32,581 bases of DNA from CAYLJV01 sp964554215 (lineage in GTDB: Archaea; Hadarchaeota; Hadarchaeia; Hadarchaeales; JAGGTB01), in NCBI GenBank assembly GCA_964554215.1, contig CAZKND010000006.1, positions 1 to 32,581 of the forward strand, read 5' to 3'. Positions 8,246 through 17,910 of the stretch are shown here, one piece after another. The translations under genes and the position numbers were made by a program. Numbering within the stretch: position 1 is the first letter of the stretch; the number at the start of each line of letters is the position of its first letter. Below the pieces are notes generated by a model. It made no database searches. It was not told the origin of the DNA and worked only from the letters and a program-made list of their open reading frames with translations.

Positions 8246-9613
8246 TCAAACTTCTTTCCAGTTACCCATCGAATTAGTTATAACCTCAGACAAAGCAGGA
8301 TGAATATAAATCGAATTGAAGAGGGGATCTATAGTTCCCTCACCAACATACATAAGATTCACAATCTGCTGAACTAGCATGGCTGCATGAGGGCCTACGA
8401 TATGCGCTCCCAAAATAGTCCTATCATTTTTGTCTACAATGATTCTGCAAAATCCATCCGGTTCTCCCATAGCATAGCCTTTAGCAGTATCGGAATACCT
8501 ACCTTCCGAAACCAACAATTCATGGTCCTGCTTGGCTTCTTCCACAGTCATCCCCACACCGGCGACCTGCGGCCTAGTGAAGATAGCATAAGGCACCGCA
8601 TGATAATCCACAGGGACTTCATGATCGGAAAAAATGTTATGGGCCATTATAGAAGCTTCATGGTTCGCCATATGTTTCAACATAGGGTCTCCAATCGCGT
8701 CTCCACCCGCCCAGATATTTTCCTTGCTCGTCCGAAGATGCTCATCCACCTTAATCCATCCGTCCTCGTCGGTCTCCACTCCAGTATTTTCAACTTCTAA
8801 AAGGTCTGCATTAGATTTCCTTCCCGCGGCAAGCAATATTTCCTCACTTTCTAACTCTTTCACTTCACCCGATTCGGACTCAGCTTTTACAAACTTCATG
8901 CCATTTTCCTCACCCACCTCAATCACCGTATGATTCGTTAAGATATCCATTCTTTCGGAAAGTTTCTCTTCAAGAAGCTCGGAAACCCCAGAAGCCTGTC
9001 CTGGGACCAAACCATCAGTCATCTCTACGATTGTAACTTCAGTTCCAACAGCTGAAAAAAGATGAGCGAATTCAATACCGATATAACCACCGCCTATTAT
9101 CACAAGACTCTCCGGTTTCTCTTCCATATCAAAAATATTCCGATTGGTCAAATAATCTACTTCCTCAATACCCTCAATAGGAGGTACAACGGGACGTGCG
9201 CCCGAAAAAAGAACTATTTTATTCGCACGGATAGTTTCATCCCCCACCTCCATTGTATAATCATCTACAAACTTTCCAACCTCGTTATAGAAATCAGTAT
9301 TTTCATCCTCTTCAACCGCTTCTAACAATTTTTTCTTAGAAGATCTGTAACTATCTCTAGTTCTCTCCATAATCTTTTGAAAATCGATCTCGATATCTTT
9401 AACATCCACGCCAATCCTCTCAGCCTCCGTCGCCTCCTGTATCACGTCCCCAGGATAAATCATGGCTTTTGAAGGTACACACCCGCGAAGTAGACAGGTC
9501 CCTCCAAACTCGTCTTTGTCGACTAGAGCAACATCTAATCCTTTTTCAGACGCTTGAGAAGCAATCTTTTTTCCAGTTCCAGAACCCACAACTAAGAAAT
9601 CATACTCTTTCAT
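8246..9613 (-). CDS. Dihydrolipoamide dehydrogenase-like flavoprotein disulfide reductase
   Basis: Class I pyridine nucleotide-disulfide oxidoreductase of 455 residues. It has an FAD-binding GSGTGKK (10-16; the second half is less glycine-rich than usual), the redox pair Cys40/Cys45 in GGTCLLRGCVPSK, an NAD(P)-binding GGGYIG near residue 175, GGDAIGDP binding the FAD ribityl, and a C-terminal dimer domain ending with the His438/Glu443 couple in IHPALSE. It transfers electrons between NAD(P)H and a disulfide. ATG 9613 follows GGGAGG by 6 nt. No 2-oxoacid dehydrogenase or glycine cleavage genes are nearby, so the partner could be lipoyl protein, a small thiol or a metal ion. It lies downstream of the trehalase and phosphoesterase genes on the same strand, with an 89-nt gap. 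Confidence 0.9.
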   Translation of the reverse strand: MKEYDFLVVGSGTGKKIASQASEKGLDVALVDKDEFGGTCLLRGCVPSKAMIYPGDVIQEATEAERIGVDVKDIEIDFQKIMERTRDSYRSSKKKLLEAVEEDENTDFYNEVGKFVDDYTMEVGDETIRANKIVLFSGARPVVPPIEGIEEVDYLTNRNIFDMEEKPESLVIIGGGYIGIEFAHLFSAVGTEVTIVEMTDGLVPGQASGVSELLEEKLSERMDILTNHTVIEVGEENGMKFVKAESESGEVKELESEEILLAAGRKSNADLLEVENTGVETDEDGWIKVDEHLRTSKENIWAGGDAIGDPMLKHMANHEASIMAHNIFSDHEVPVDYHAVPYAIFTRPQVAGVGMTVEEAKQDHELLVSEGRYSDTAKGYAMGEPDGFCRIIVDKNDRTILGAHIVGPHAAMLVQQIVNLMYVGEGTIDPLFNSIYIHPALSEVITNSMGNWKEV

Positions 9614-9702
9614 CCCGATCCTCCCTCTACAAACTAACTCATCCTAACTAAAAAACAACACGAAATCAATGACCCAAAAACCAATTCTACATGTCAATAA
9701 CT

Positions 9703-11790
9703 TTACTCGTTCCGTATAACCACGTTTTCAGGCAATTCGTCCACTCCGAGCGTCCAAGCAGTGTAATAATCCTTCACATTGACCTCATTAGCATCCTCTA
9801 CAACAACGTTTTCCTGGAACGGTGACAAAGAAGCAACCTCAGAATATTGCGACACTCTCTCAAGATGAACGTCGTAAACATTTCCATCCTCTTCACTCAC
9901 TCCCATCGAAACGTCGTCACTCCATATAATCGGATCCTCATAAATCATCCTGAACATCCCCATCCTATTCCCACCAATGCTGGATTCAATATTGATCAAA
10001 TTGTTTACATCCGAACTGTCCATTTCAAAAGTTTCGAAACTTCCCTCCGACAAAGTCTCAGAAGTGCCGTATTTTGTACCGTTAATAGTCAAATAAAAAT
10101 TCTCAGTACTGACCCCAGTTTTATCCCCTCGCATCACAGACCATTCATCCATATAACAAGTTACATCCTCATTCTTAGAATTCCATATCGTCTTTATTAT
10201 CCATGCCTGATCGTTCTCAGGAACGGTGAAACTGCCCTCATACCATTGATAGTTCTCCGTAAGGTCAATATCTTCTATCACCTTCGTTCTACCCATCACT
10301 TCCCGATCTATATTCTCCGTCAAAACCTTCACCGAAACATCCATCGCATTTTCAACCACTTCATCAGCTTTCACCTTCACCCTTATGTCGTACTCGCCAC
10401 CGGGAACAGCCCAAGGGGTCGTACTCCAAGGTATCTTACCGCCTACATGAGCATAACCAAGACTATCCGGCCCTCCAGTTCGCTCATACCATGTGGCTGC
10501 AGCTAAATTGTCTACTCCGTAAAATTTTATCTGTCCATTTTCACTGTACTTCGCAGGGTCCAAACTATCTTCAGATGGTTTTCCATTATTGAAATCGTTT
10601 TCATACCCGAGCCACATATCAGTATAATAATTGAACTTCCTGTTTATCCAAACTAGTTCAGTATCATCTTCGCCTTCTCCAATCAGTTGGACCTTGTAGT
10701 TTTCAGAAACAATTTTATTTTTCCACTCTATAGTCTCTCCATCTTGAGTTATGTGAGGATTCGAAATCCATTCTAAACCTTCCGGGTGATATGTAGAATC
10801 GACTTTTTTGTCCATCAGATGATTGTATCCTATATCAAAAATGTTATTATAGAATCTAATCTTTACATGATTTTCATTTATCTTATAGTGAGTAACACCA
10901 GCACTGTCTCCATGAGCATGCATAGCATTCTTTATCACGTTCACCCCAAACTTCTCAGCATTATACGGTTTTCCAGTGATGTTGTGCCCATGAGTGTAAA
11001 GCAATATCTGGTCATTGTTCTCCAGAAAACCTTCCCACCAAGAATAGGTATCCATCGAATACTTGTACGGTGCCTGAGTGCTGAAAAGGGTCGAACCGTG
11101 AGGGGGCCTGTGAGTCATTATGAAGGTGGTCTTATCAGGATAGATTTCAGTGATTTGCTCAAGCCAATCCCTCTGGGCCCGGTTCAAAACATTATGATTA
11201 CCTAAACCCGTAGAAACCATCAAAAAGAGCAAATTATCGTATTCGTAAGAATAAAACGGAGCGTTCCTACCCATCTCCTCCATATCCCTAGGAACCCAAT
11301 ATGGCTTATCAGGATTGCCCTTGTACTCCTTCTCGAAGGGGCTCTCAAAAACAACATTGAAAAATGTCTCCTTAAACATGCCCTCATAACGATAAGGATA
11401 AGAAGTAGCATCATGGTTCCCCCACAATACAAAATAAGGAAGATGAAGGTCTCTCCATGCGTACTCCCTATCCGGGTCCTTCATAAAATCACGAAGAGAA
11501 TTCTCGGTGGGTGTCTCCCTTCCACCATGCAAGTCCCCGACGTGAACCACAAAATCAACATTGGGAAAACTTTCATCTTTCATAAAATCCTCGACAGCTT
11601 TAGAAACTTTCAAACCCGGCAGAATGTAACCTTCTCTCTGAGAATCAGCTACCACTGCAAACTCCAAACTAGACTCCGAACTTTCACTTGGACCACTCAA
11701 ACAATCCCAATCAACAGAAGCTGTAAAATAGATACCCACACCTAAAACGGCCACGAGTAAGATTAGTAAAAATAGGCGATCCCAGTCCAT
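9703..11790 (-). CDS. Membrane-anchored calcineurin-like phosphoesterase with C-terminal beta domains
   Basis: 695 residues. An N-terminal helix (about 6-24) anchors or exports the protein. The metallophosphatase domain (about 42-330) shows the metal ligands in order: D49-S-Q51 (Gln where His is commoner), GD at 85-86, GNHD at 124-127, THRPPH near 225 and a final HGHN near 265. The remaining 350 residues are beta-rich and carry segments resembling carbohydrate-binding or Ig-like modules, for example a region around YDIRVKVKADEVVENAMDVSV. The ATG follows GGTG by about 6 nt. It starts 60 nt after the trehalase stop, so co-transcription is likely. Expected activity is hydrolysis of phosphoesters, possibly of sugar phosphates or nucleotides outside the cell; the substrate is not identifiable. 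Confidence 0.84.
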   Translation of the reverse strand: MDWDRLFLLILLVAVLGVGIYFTASVDWDCLSGPSESSESSLEFAVVADSQREGYILPGLKVSKAVEDFMKDESFPNVDFVVHVGDLHGGRETPTENSLRDFMKDPDREYAWRDLHLPYFVLWGNHDATSYPYRYEGMFKETFFNVVFESPFEKEYKGNPDKPYWVPRDMEEMGRNAPFYSYEYDNLLFLMVSTGLGNHNVLNRAQRDWLEQITEIYPDKTTFIMTHRPPHGSTLFSTQAPYKYSMDTYSWWEGFLENNDQILLYTHGHNITGKPYNAEKFGVNVIKNAMHAHGDSAGVTHYKINENHVKIRFYNNIFDIGYNHLMDKKVDSTYHPEGLEWISNPHITQDGETIEWKNKIVSENYKVQLIGEGEDDTELVWINRKFNYYTDMWLGYENDFNNGKPSEDSLDPAKYSENGQIKFYGVDNLAAATWYERTGGPDSLGYAHVGGKIPWSTTPWAVPGGEYDIRVKVKADEVVENAMDVSVKVLTENIDREVMGRTKVIEDIDLTENYQWYEGSFTVPENDQAWIIKTIWNSKNEDVTCYMDEWSVMRGDKTGVSTENFYLTINGTKYGTSETLSEGSFETFEMDSSDVNNLINIESSIGGNRMGMFRMIYEDPIIWSDDVSMGVSEEDGNVYDVHLERVSQYSEVASLSPFQENVVVEDANEVNVKDYYTAWTLGVDELPENVVIRNE

Positions 11791-11850
11791 TTACAACACC
11801 ATATCCACTAAACACTTTAACAATTAATAGTTCGAGCCTGTATTTAGGTT

Positions 11851-13026
11851 TTATTTGGAGAAGTATTCAACCATTTTCAAAAAAACCGCGTTAGTCCAAC
11901 CAAAGCCAGATTGTGTAGGATACCTTCCAATTCGACTCACCTTCCCTTCCTGGACATCGTATTTCTCCCAAAACTTTCCCGTGTCCTCAAAAATCTCTCG
12001 GCAAAGCTCAATCCACTTATTCGCTATTCTCTCAGCGTCCTCTTTATACCCATAATTGAGAAGACCTCTGAAAACTATCCAATGCAGAGGGGCCCACCCG
12101 TTCGGCCAATCCCATTGTCTTTCTTCATCCAGATACTTCTTGTCAGTTGTCGCTAAGCCGTAATCTTCTTCGAATAGGTCTAATTTCTCTTTCGCTCTTT
12201 CCGCCTGTTCTTCTGAGGCGAGTCCGGCCCATAGAGGGAAGTAACCTGCTAGGGAGTAGACGTTTGTTCTTTCCCCTGAACAGTGATCATAATCAAAGAA
12301 GAATCCTTTCTCGTCGCTCCACATATATTCGTCTATTAGTTCTTTTCTCCGGGAAGCTTTTTCTCCCCAGACTTTTTCCGCTTCGTCGTTTTCCAGTTCT
12401 GAATGGATGTAGGAGAGATCGGTTTCGTATTTATAGAGCAGAGCGTTTAGGTCGACTGGGTTTATGTCCAAGCATTTGTTGAAGAAGCGTGAAGTCCTGT
12501 CCCATCCTGATTCGTCTTCTGCTTGTTGATGGTAATGGGTTTGATCGAAATACCTGTTTAAACCGTTATCCGTAGTCCTCTTCCTCGAGTTCCAAACCTT
12601 TTCGTATTCTTTCTCAATGACTTCCACCTTCTCTTCAAGCCATTCCTTATCTCCGGTCTTTTTGTAAATCTCCGATACCATCGAGGAGAAGAATGGCGGC
12701 TGGGATTTCGCCAGATGGTAGAAACGATTGCTCGCTGGTACTATGTTATACTTCCCTATCAGATATGAGAAGTTCTCGACGACTTCTTTAGCCAGTTCAG
12801 TTCTATCCGAGGCTAATAGGCCTAGAATTATGAAGTAACTATCCCAATAATACATCTTTTTCTGGAACTCTTCGTGGTGAGAGGGAGCAAGATATCTTTC
12901 GGGAAGACCTATTAGGAGTCCGTCATCTTCCTCTGTCCTGAACGTAATTTTGTCCCAGTAATCTTCTATAAACTCCAAGGACTCTTCATGCCTTTTCTCC
13001 AGACCCAATGACGCTGATTCCATCAT
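11851..13026 (-). CDS. Trehalase, GH37 family
   Basis: Intracellular alpha,alpha-trehalase: hydrolyses trehalose to two glucose molecules. The 391-residue protein has no signal peptide. It shows the GH37 landmarks: YYWDSYF (59-65), NRFYHLAKSQPP (100-111), ESGWDRTSRF (172-181) with Asp176 as the predicted catalytic acid, QWDWPNGWAP (304-313, the trehalase signature) and a late Glu354 in FWEKYD as the predicted base, followed by SGFGWTNAV. It is shorter than the roughly 500-residue bacterial periplasmic enzymes, mainly at the N-terminus. Two ATG codons start it, with GAGGTC upstream. It heads a minus-strand group with the phosphoesterase. Trehalose is a common compatible solute, so the enzyme may tune osmolyte level or feed glycolysis. 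Related (alpha/alpha)6 glycosidases such as mannosylglycerate hydrolase are the main alternative. Confidence 0.9.
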   Translation of the reverse strand: MMESASLGLEKRHEESLEFIEDYWDKITFRTEEDDGLLIGLPERYLAPSHHEEFQKKMYYWDSYFIILGLLASDRTELAKEVVENFSYLIGKYNIVPASNRFYHLAKSQPPFFSSMVSEIYKKTGDKEWLEEKVEVIEKEYEKVWNSRKRTTDNGLNRYFDQTHYHQQAEDESGWDRTSRFFNKCLDINPVDLNALLYKYETDLSYIHSELENDEAEKVWGEKASRRKELIDEYMWSDEKGFFFDYDHCSGERTNVYSLAGYFPLWAGLASEEQAERAKEKLDLFEEDYGLATTDKKYLDEERQWDWPNGWAPLHWIVFRGLLNYGYKEDAERIANKWIELCREIFEDTGKFWEKYDVQEGKVSRIGRYPTQSGFGWTNAVFLKMVEYFSK

Positions 13027-13098
13027 ATCTAAAAGACCTCTAAAATGTTTATCGACAAACCTATTCGATTTCTAATTCCCTTTTCTTTGATTATGATT

Positions 13099-13107
13099 CT
13101 ATATAAC
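13099..13107. promoter_or_regulatory. TATA-like element in the trehalase/MutS divergent region
   Basis: TCTATATAA lies about 65 nt before the MutS-like start and about 75 nt before the trehalase start. Its near-palindromic core could serve either direction. It is the only TATA-like site of this quality in the 145-nt divergent spacer. Confidence 0.3.
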
Positions 13108-13171
13108 CATTATTAAAATAGAAATCTGAATCTTTTTTTGACAGTAAAAGTTAGGTATCTTGAGGATTCAC

Positions 13172-15208
13172 ATGAATTCAGATCCTGTGTATCTAGAATC
13201 GATCGATTCACTGGATGAGGTTATAGGTGTAGGCGATAAAACTTCTAGAAAACTTGAAACACATTTTGATTCCGAAAAGTCCGCACTGGAAAAAATAAAA
13301 AATGCCGACATTTTAGAAATTTCCAAAACACCTGGAATCTCTTTTGCCGATGCTTCCAGGATAGTGAAGAAGAACATAGAAGACGAGTATGGCTCCGATA
13401 AAATTTTAGAAACTGAGTCTCTTGAAAAAATCTATCAACGTTTATTAGATAAGATAAAGGACAGGGCCCGAACAAGCTACGGTGAAGCTAGATTAAACAT
13501 CTACTTTCCCACATCATCTGAGGAGAGAGTAAAAGAAGTAAGAGATTGGGTTAGAAAAGTTCTCGAAATAGATGTTCAAGGGAGTGTCGACGAGATAAGA
13601 AATGTGAAACCCATGGAAAAACCGAAGAACTTTGACGTTTTTGATAGGGTTATTTTGACCGAAGACTTCGAAACTTCCGAGAGGATTCAAGATAAGGTGT
13701 CGGGAATCCCGGTGGAAACCATTCAAAACCCTCAAGAAATTCGTAAATATCTCGAAGATTATCAAAATATCTTCATAGTTAGCGAAAAAATGAAGGATAT
13801 AGGGTTAGAATCCGAAAAAATCAGTCACTTGACACCTCCACTGAAAGATGTTACGAATATTTTTCCGGAGAAGATAATTTCATACTTTACGAGGAATCTA
13901 GCATCTATCAAAAGTAGTTTAGAGGTCTTCAAAAAAGTTAGAACTCCTCTGTTCCCTGATATTTCGGAGGAAAAAATAGAAAGATTAGAAAATCTCTTGG
14001 ATAAAATCGATTCAGACGGAGAGATAACGCAGAATGAAGGACTTAAAAGATTGAGAAGAGCTTCTGAAAATCTTACTCAGGTCATTGAAGAAAAAAAGGA
14101 GCAGGCAAACGACGAATTAGAGAAATTGGTTAGTGAAAAAGAAATAAAAATAGAAGGAACTGAAATAACCAGTTTATTAAAAAACAGAAAAAAAGCCGAA
14201 GAAATCGTGAGATCAGAATTATCCGAAGATTATGAAGAGATAATAGAAAGAATCACTGAAGAAACCATAGAAGACCTAAATTTGAAAGGTGAAGAAGAAA
14301 ATCTAGCGAAAGAACTGTTCCCTAACGAACTAAAGATTCCTCTAAAACCGGACGAAGAAATCAAGAAGAAACTCATCCGGAAAATAGACAGTAAGCTTTC
14401 TCAAAAGTCACTGAAATCGAAAAAAGAATTTGCAGAAGAACTGGAAGACTACAAAAAACTTTCAGAGAGGATAGTAGAGCTAGTTTTAGAAATCGACGCA
14501 GCTATTGCCATTAAGGAGTTTTCAGAAGATTTTGATATGGAGATGGCGAATTTAAATGATGAGTATACTGAGATAGTGAACGGTAGAAACCTTTTCATAG
14601 AAAACCCTGATCCCGTTGATTATAAGATAGAAAATGTCCGTCTTTTGACCGGAGTGAATAGCGGAGGTAAAACTTCCACCTTAGACTTGCTGGCGCAAAT
14701 CTATATCTTAACTCTAATGGGTTTACCCGTACCTGCAGACGAAGCCAAGATTTCCTCTGTGGAAAAGATCTACTACTATCGAAACATCAAGAAAACGATG
14801 AGTACCGGAGCTTTAGAACATATTCTCATTAGATTTAACAACCTCTTATCCTCGGACAAAAAGAAGCTAGTTCTGATAGACGAACTGGAAAACATTACAG
14901 AACCGGGGGCTAGCGCGAAAATAATGTCTGGTATTTTGGACATTTTAGAAGAAAGAGAGGATATAGCCATATTCGTATCCCATCTAGCTGACAAGATAAG
15001 AGAAAAAACGGAAAAAGAAATTCCTGTAGACGGAATTCAACCGCAGGGCCTGGATGAGAATCTGAATTTGAAGGTTGATAGAACACCTAAAAGGAACCTT
15101 CTGGCTATGAGTACCCCTGAACTGATTGTTGAAAAACTATCTGAAAAAAACGATTCTCATTTTTACAGGAAATTGTCCGAGAAGTTTGAAGACAAAAATC
15201 AGGATTGA
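13172..15208 (+). CDS. MutS2/MutS5-like ATPase with N-terminal helix-hairpin-helix
   Basis: 678 residues. An N-terminal helix-hairpin-helix region (about residues 5-60; LDEVIGVGDKTSRKLETHF and ISKTPGISFADASRI) is a DNA-binding module. A long Lys/Glu-rich helical core (about 235-460) corresponds to the MutS lever and clamp. The C-terminal ABC-type ATPase has Walker A G494-VNSGGK-T501, the MutS-type MSTGALE signature region and Walker B ending in Asp570-Glu571. The mismatch-recognition domain I of true MutS and the Smr nuclease of bacterial MutS2 are both absent. ATG 13172 is chosen over TTG 13160 because GAGGA lies 5 nt before it. Archaeal proteins of this type are of uncertain function; recombination or branched-DNA binding is more likely than classical mismatch repair. 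No MutL is present in the window. Confidence 0.85.
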   Translation: MNSDPVYLESIDSLDEVIGVGDKTSRKLETHFDSEKSALEKIKNADILEISKTPGISFADASRIVKKNIEDEYGSDKILETESLEKIYQRLLDKIKDRARTSYGEARLNIYFPTSSEERVKEVRDWVRKVLEIDVQGSVDEIRNVKPMEKPKNFDVFDRVILTEDFETSERIQDKVSGIPVETIQNPQEIRKYLEDYQNIFIVSEKMKDIGLESEKISHLTPPLKDVTNIFPEKIISYFTRNLASIKSSLEVFKKVRTPLFPDISEEKIERLENLLDKIDSDGEITQNEGLKRLRRASENLTQVIEEKKEQANDELEKLVSEKEIKIEGTEITSLLKNRKKAEEIVRSELSEDYEEIIERITEETIEDLNLKGEEENLAKELFPNELKIPLKPDEEIKKKLIRKIDSKLSQKSLKSKKEFAEELEDYKKLSERIVELVLEIDAAIAIKEFSEDFDMEMANLNDEYTEIVNGRNLFIENPDPVDYKIENVRLLTGVNSGGKTSTLDLLAQIYILTLMGLPVPADEAKISSVEKIYYYRNIKKTMSTGALEHILIRFNNLLSSDKKKLVLIDELENITEPGASAKIMSGILDILEEREDIAIFVSHLADKIREKTEKEIPVDGIQPQGLDENLNLKVDRTPKRNLLAMSTPELIVEKLSEKNDSHFYRKLSEKFEDKNQD

Positions 15209-15339
15209 GCTTTGCACTAAACCGAATACGATTCTTTCAAAACTGTCAAAACGAGAAATTCACATTACGTCTCTTTTCTACCATGCAAAAACAATAGGCA
15301 AAATAGATTAATCGAAAAAACAGAAGGTGTTACGGACAG

Positions 15340-16584
15340 GTGATTCTTATTGTAAGTTATCGCCGGAAGATGTTCCTGAAATTTTCTAGCTATGGATTTC
15401 TAAAGAATCTAAGATTTTTCGAACCGTTTCTTTACCTTTTCTTCTTGGCTTCCGGACTTTCCTACTTTCAAATAGGACTTTTGATAGCAATCCGGGAAGC
15501 TTTCGTGAACGTATTCGAGATACCATCCGGGATAGCAGCAGACCTCACAGGTAGGAGGAGGGTAATGGCCATAGCTTTTCTCTCCTACATGGTCTCGTTC
15601 ATCATATTCTACCTGTTCGGTAACTTTTTCATATTCATACCGGCAATGATTCTCTTCTCTCTGGGAGAAACCTTCCGGTCAGGGACTCACAAGTCAATGA
15701 TAATGGAACACCTAGACCGGGAAAACATGGAAGACCAAAGAGTGGACTTCTATGGAAAAACGAGAGCAGCTTCTCGGTTGGGTTCGGCCATCTCCGCCAT
15801 CCTAGCAGCTCTAATAGTGTTCTATTGGGGAGGTTACAACATAATCTTCCTTGCAACCTTAGTACCCTACAGTCTAGGTTTTGTCCTCATGCTCACCTAT
15901 CCGAAAAAACTGGACGGAGAAACCTCGAAAAGTCCAATGAGTGAAATGTGGAGTCATACAGTCAGTAGTTTCAAACAACTGATTTCCGAATCACACCTAA
16001 AGAATATGTTTTTGAACTCTTCAGTCTACGACGCATTTTTCAAAGTTTCTAAGGATTATCTATCCCCGATAGTGGAATCTTTCGCATTATCCATACCTCT
16101 ATTCTTCGGTCTGGCTGGAGAACAAAGAACCGCCATCATGGTCGGAATAGTTTACTTTTTCGTCTATTTGAACAGTTTCATATCTTCCATGAAGTCTTCC
16201 GACCTCTTAGAGAGAATAGGTAATCTTCCAAGAGCTCTGAACGTGTTATTTTTCTGCTTATCGGGTCTTTTCTTTTTAGTAGGGATATTTTTCAACTTGG
16301 ACATCACTATCCTTTCCATAATATCTTTCTTATTCCTCTACACTCTGAAAAACATCAGACGACCCATGGTGGTAGGTTATCTCAGTGACCATATAGAACG
16401 TCAGAAGAGAGCCACGCTTCTGAGCGCAGAATCACAACTTAAAGCCATCTTCGGAATGGTGATAGCACCTATTTTAGGATTCATCGCCGACGCTGCTGGA
16501 TTGGACTATACCTTCATCATCGGAGGGGTAATGCTACTCGTATTAGGACTGCTTCTCCGTATCAGCGAGCCGGAAAACGATTGA
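15340..16584 (+). CDS. MFS transporter
   Basis: Major facilitator superfamily transporter of 414 residues with about twelve membrane helices. The segment PSGIAADLTGRRRVM between helices 2 and 3 is the family's cytoplasmic loop motif (GxxxDRxGRR type). Equivalent features recur at the middle of the protein, where a soluble linker joins the two six-helix halves. It resembles the drug or unknown-substrate MFS group common in archaea. The start is unsure: GTG 15340 is used because AAGGTG lies about 10 nt upstream, but ATG 15370 would remove ten residues that add nothing to the first helix. It precedes the transglutaminase-like gene by 82 nt containing a separate TATA-like element, so it is probably transcribed alone. 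Substrate unknown. Confidence 0.85.
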   Translation: MILIVSYRRKMFLKFSSYGFLKNLRFFEPFLYLFFLASGLSYFQIGLLIAIREAFVNVFEIPSGIAADLTGRRRVMAIAFLSYMVSFIIFYLFGNFFIFIPAMILFSLGETFRSGTHKSMIMEHLDRENMEDQRVDFYGKTRAASRLGSAISAILAALIVFYWGGYNIIFLATLVPYSLGFVLMLTYPKKLDGETSKSPMSEMWSHTVSSFKQLISESHLKNMFLNSSVYDAFFKVSKDYLSPIVESFALSIPLFFGLAGEQRTAIMVGIVYFFVYLNSFISSMKSSDLLERIGNLPRALNVLFFCLSGLFFLVGIFFNLDITILSIISFLFLYTLKNIRRPMVVGYLSDHIERQKRATLLSAESQLKAIFGMVIAPILGFIADAAGLDYTFIIGGVMLLVLGLLLRISEPEND

Positions 16585-16605
16585 AGATATAAAAAACCTA
16601 TCCAA

Positions 16606-16637
16606 GTGATTCTACATGATTATATATCTGGAATCAC
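16606..16637 (+). promoter_or_regulatory. TATA box flanked by a 7-bp inverted repeat
   Basis: TTATATAT at about 16619-16626 is a good archaeal TATA box, about 40 nt before the TTG start of the transglutaminase-like gene. It lies inside the inverted repeat GTGATTC (16606-16612) and GAATCAC (16631-16637). A dimeric repressor bound there would block TBP, but the repeat could also be chance. Confidence 0.4.
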
Positions 16638-16666
16638 AGAAAAATAATCAAATCGGGTGAAGATTT

Positions 16667-17869
16667 TTGAAAACTAGTCGGATTATAGTCATAATACTGC
16701 TTGTAATCCTAGCCGTAGGATTCATCGCTACATATTCAGACGAGGTACAGGACCGAGATATATCCTTCAACAGATTCTTCCGACAAATAGGTCAAAACCT
16801 CCCAGAAGTGGACGAAAAAATACCGATAGGGGAGGAGGACAAGACCATCGACTCCCCGATCTACGGCCCAGCGGAAGCCCCAGCCGTATTGGATTATAAA
16901 GTGCATTCTTATGAAGAAAAACCAGACTCGACTGCTTATTTCAAACCTGGACTCAAATATTCTATAGAATATAGCTTGTCCGGCCTTTACCCTAATCACG
17001 GAGTCGCGGAACTTAAATTAATCAACAGAGGAGACAACCCAATCTTTGTCTATTCCGTAGGTTTGAGAGGAGATTGGATGGAAGAAGGATACTGGTACTC
17101 CAAAAAGACAGGTTTCGAAATTAAACCAGGTGATTCAAAAAACCTAGGGCTGCTATCATTCAGAAGCCCAAAAAATCCAGGAAATCATGACATAAAAGTC
17201 GGAGTATCCGTATTATCAAAAAACAATAGAGGAAATTGGTACGATTACGGAACAAGATATCTAGATTCAAGAGAATACAAGATAAAACCTCTAGCAGAAG
17301 AAAAAGACATCAAAATGGAAAAAGAGGATTATTACTCGGACAAAATCAACGAGCTGATAAATCCGGAAAACCCGGAAATCAAGTCGCAAGCAAACGAAAT
17401 AATCGAGAACTACAGCGGCGAATACAACGTTTATCAGATATGCGCTCTTTTCGATTGGGTCAAAAACAACATTTCTTACGTCAGTGACCCGGAAGGAGAA
17501 CAGGACTGGTCAACTCCTAACGAAACATTGGAACTCGAAGGCGGCGATTGTGAAGACCAAGCGATACTTCTAGCCACGATGATTGAATCAATTGGTGGGC
17601 AAACCCGAATACTTCTCACGGACAATCATGCTTATAGCACTGTTTATATCGGTCCCCCAAATCATGCTGAGAACGTCATGAGTGCTATAAGAAAGTATTA
17701 TGGAACAGAATTATCCTTTGCTTATAGAGTAATAGAAAACCAAGCGTGGTTGGTCCTAGAAAGCTCTGGAGGTCTTTATCCTGGAGATTACCCTGTAGGG
17801 GCAAAACCTACAGAGAGCGCATGGGCATTCACAAACACTGAGAAAATCACCTACGTGACTCCTGAATAA
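16667..17869 (+). CDS. Membrane-anchored transglutaminase-like protein
   Basis: 400 residues with one N-terminal membrane helix (about 5-22), an acidic linker, a beta-sandwich-like domain (about 65-200, with NHGVAELKLINRGDNPIFV) and a transglutaminase/protease-like domain (about 235-375). The triad is Cys295 in GGDCEDQ, His321 in DNHAYS and, at the place of the usual Asp, Glu365 in AWLVLESSGG. The TTG start is supported by GGGTGA 6 nt upstream and by a TATA box at 16620. Members of this superfamily act as cysteine proteases, peptide cross-linkers or peptidases outside the cell. Placement on the outer face of the membrane is inferred from the anchor. The Glu replacement may alter or weaken catalysis. 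Its substrate is not indicated by neighbours. Confidence 0.82.
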   Translation: MKTSRIIVIILLVILAVGFIATYSDEVQDRDISFNRFFRQIGQNLPEVDEKIPIGEEDKTIDSPIYGPAEAPAVLDYKVHSYEEKPDSTAYFKPGLKYSIEYSLSGLYPNHGVAELKLINRGDNPIFVYSVGLRGDWMEEGYWYSKKTGFEIKPGDSKNLGLLSFRSPKNPGNHDIKVGVSVLSKNNRGNWYDYGTRYLDSREYKIKPLAEEKDIKMEKEDYYSDKINELINPENPEIKSQANEIIENYSGEYNVYQICALFDWVKNNISYVSDPEGEQDWSTPNETLELEGGDCEDQAILLATMIESIGGQTRILLTDNHAYSTVYIGPPNHAENVMSAIRKYYGTELSFAYRVIENQAWLVLESSGGLYPGDYPVGAKPTESAWAFTNTEKITYVTPE

Positions 17870-17910
17870 ACAGCAGACTAATTTATTTACTATTTTTGAC
17901 GCCTAAACAG

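Noticed and set aside
8246..9613. Subunit E3 of a pyruvate or 2-oxoglutarate dehydrogenase complex
   Set aside because: No E1, E2 or lipoyl-protein gene in the window, so only the general disulfide-reductase assignment is made.
9847..10506. 219-codon plus-strand frame
   Set aside because: Shadow of the phosphoesterase gene, which has full motifs on the other strand; the translation is low-complexity Ile/His/Pro-rich.
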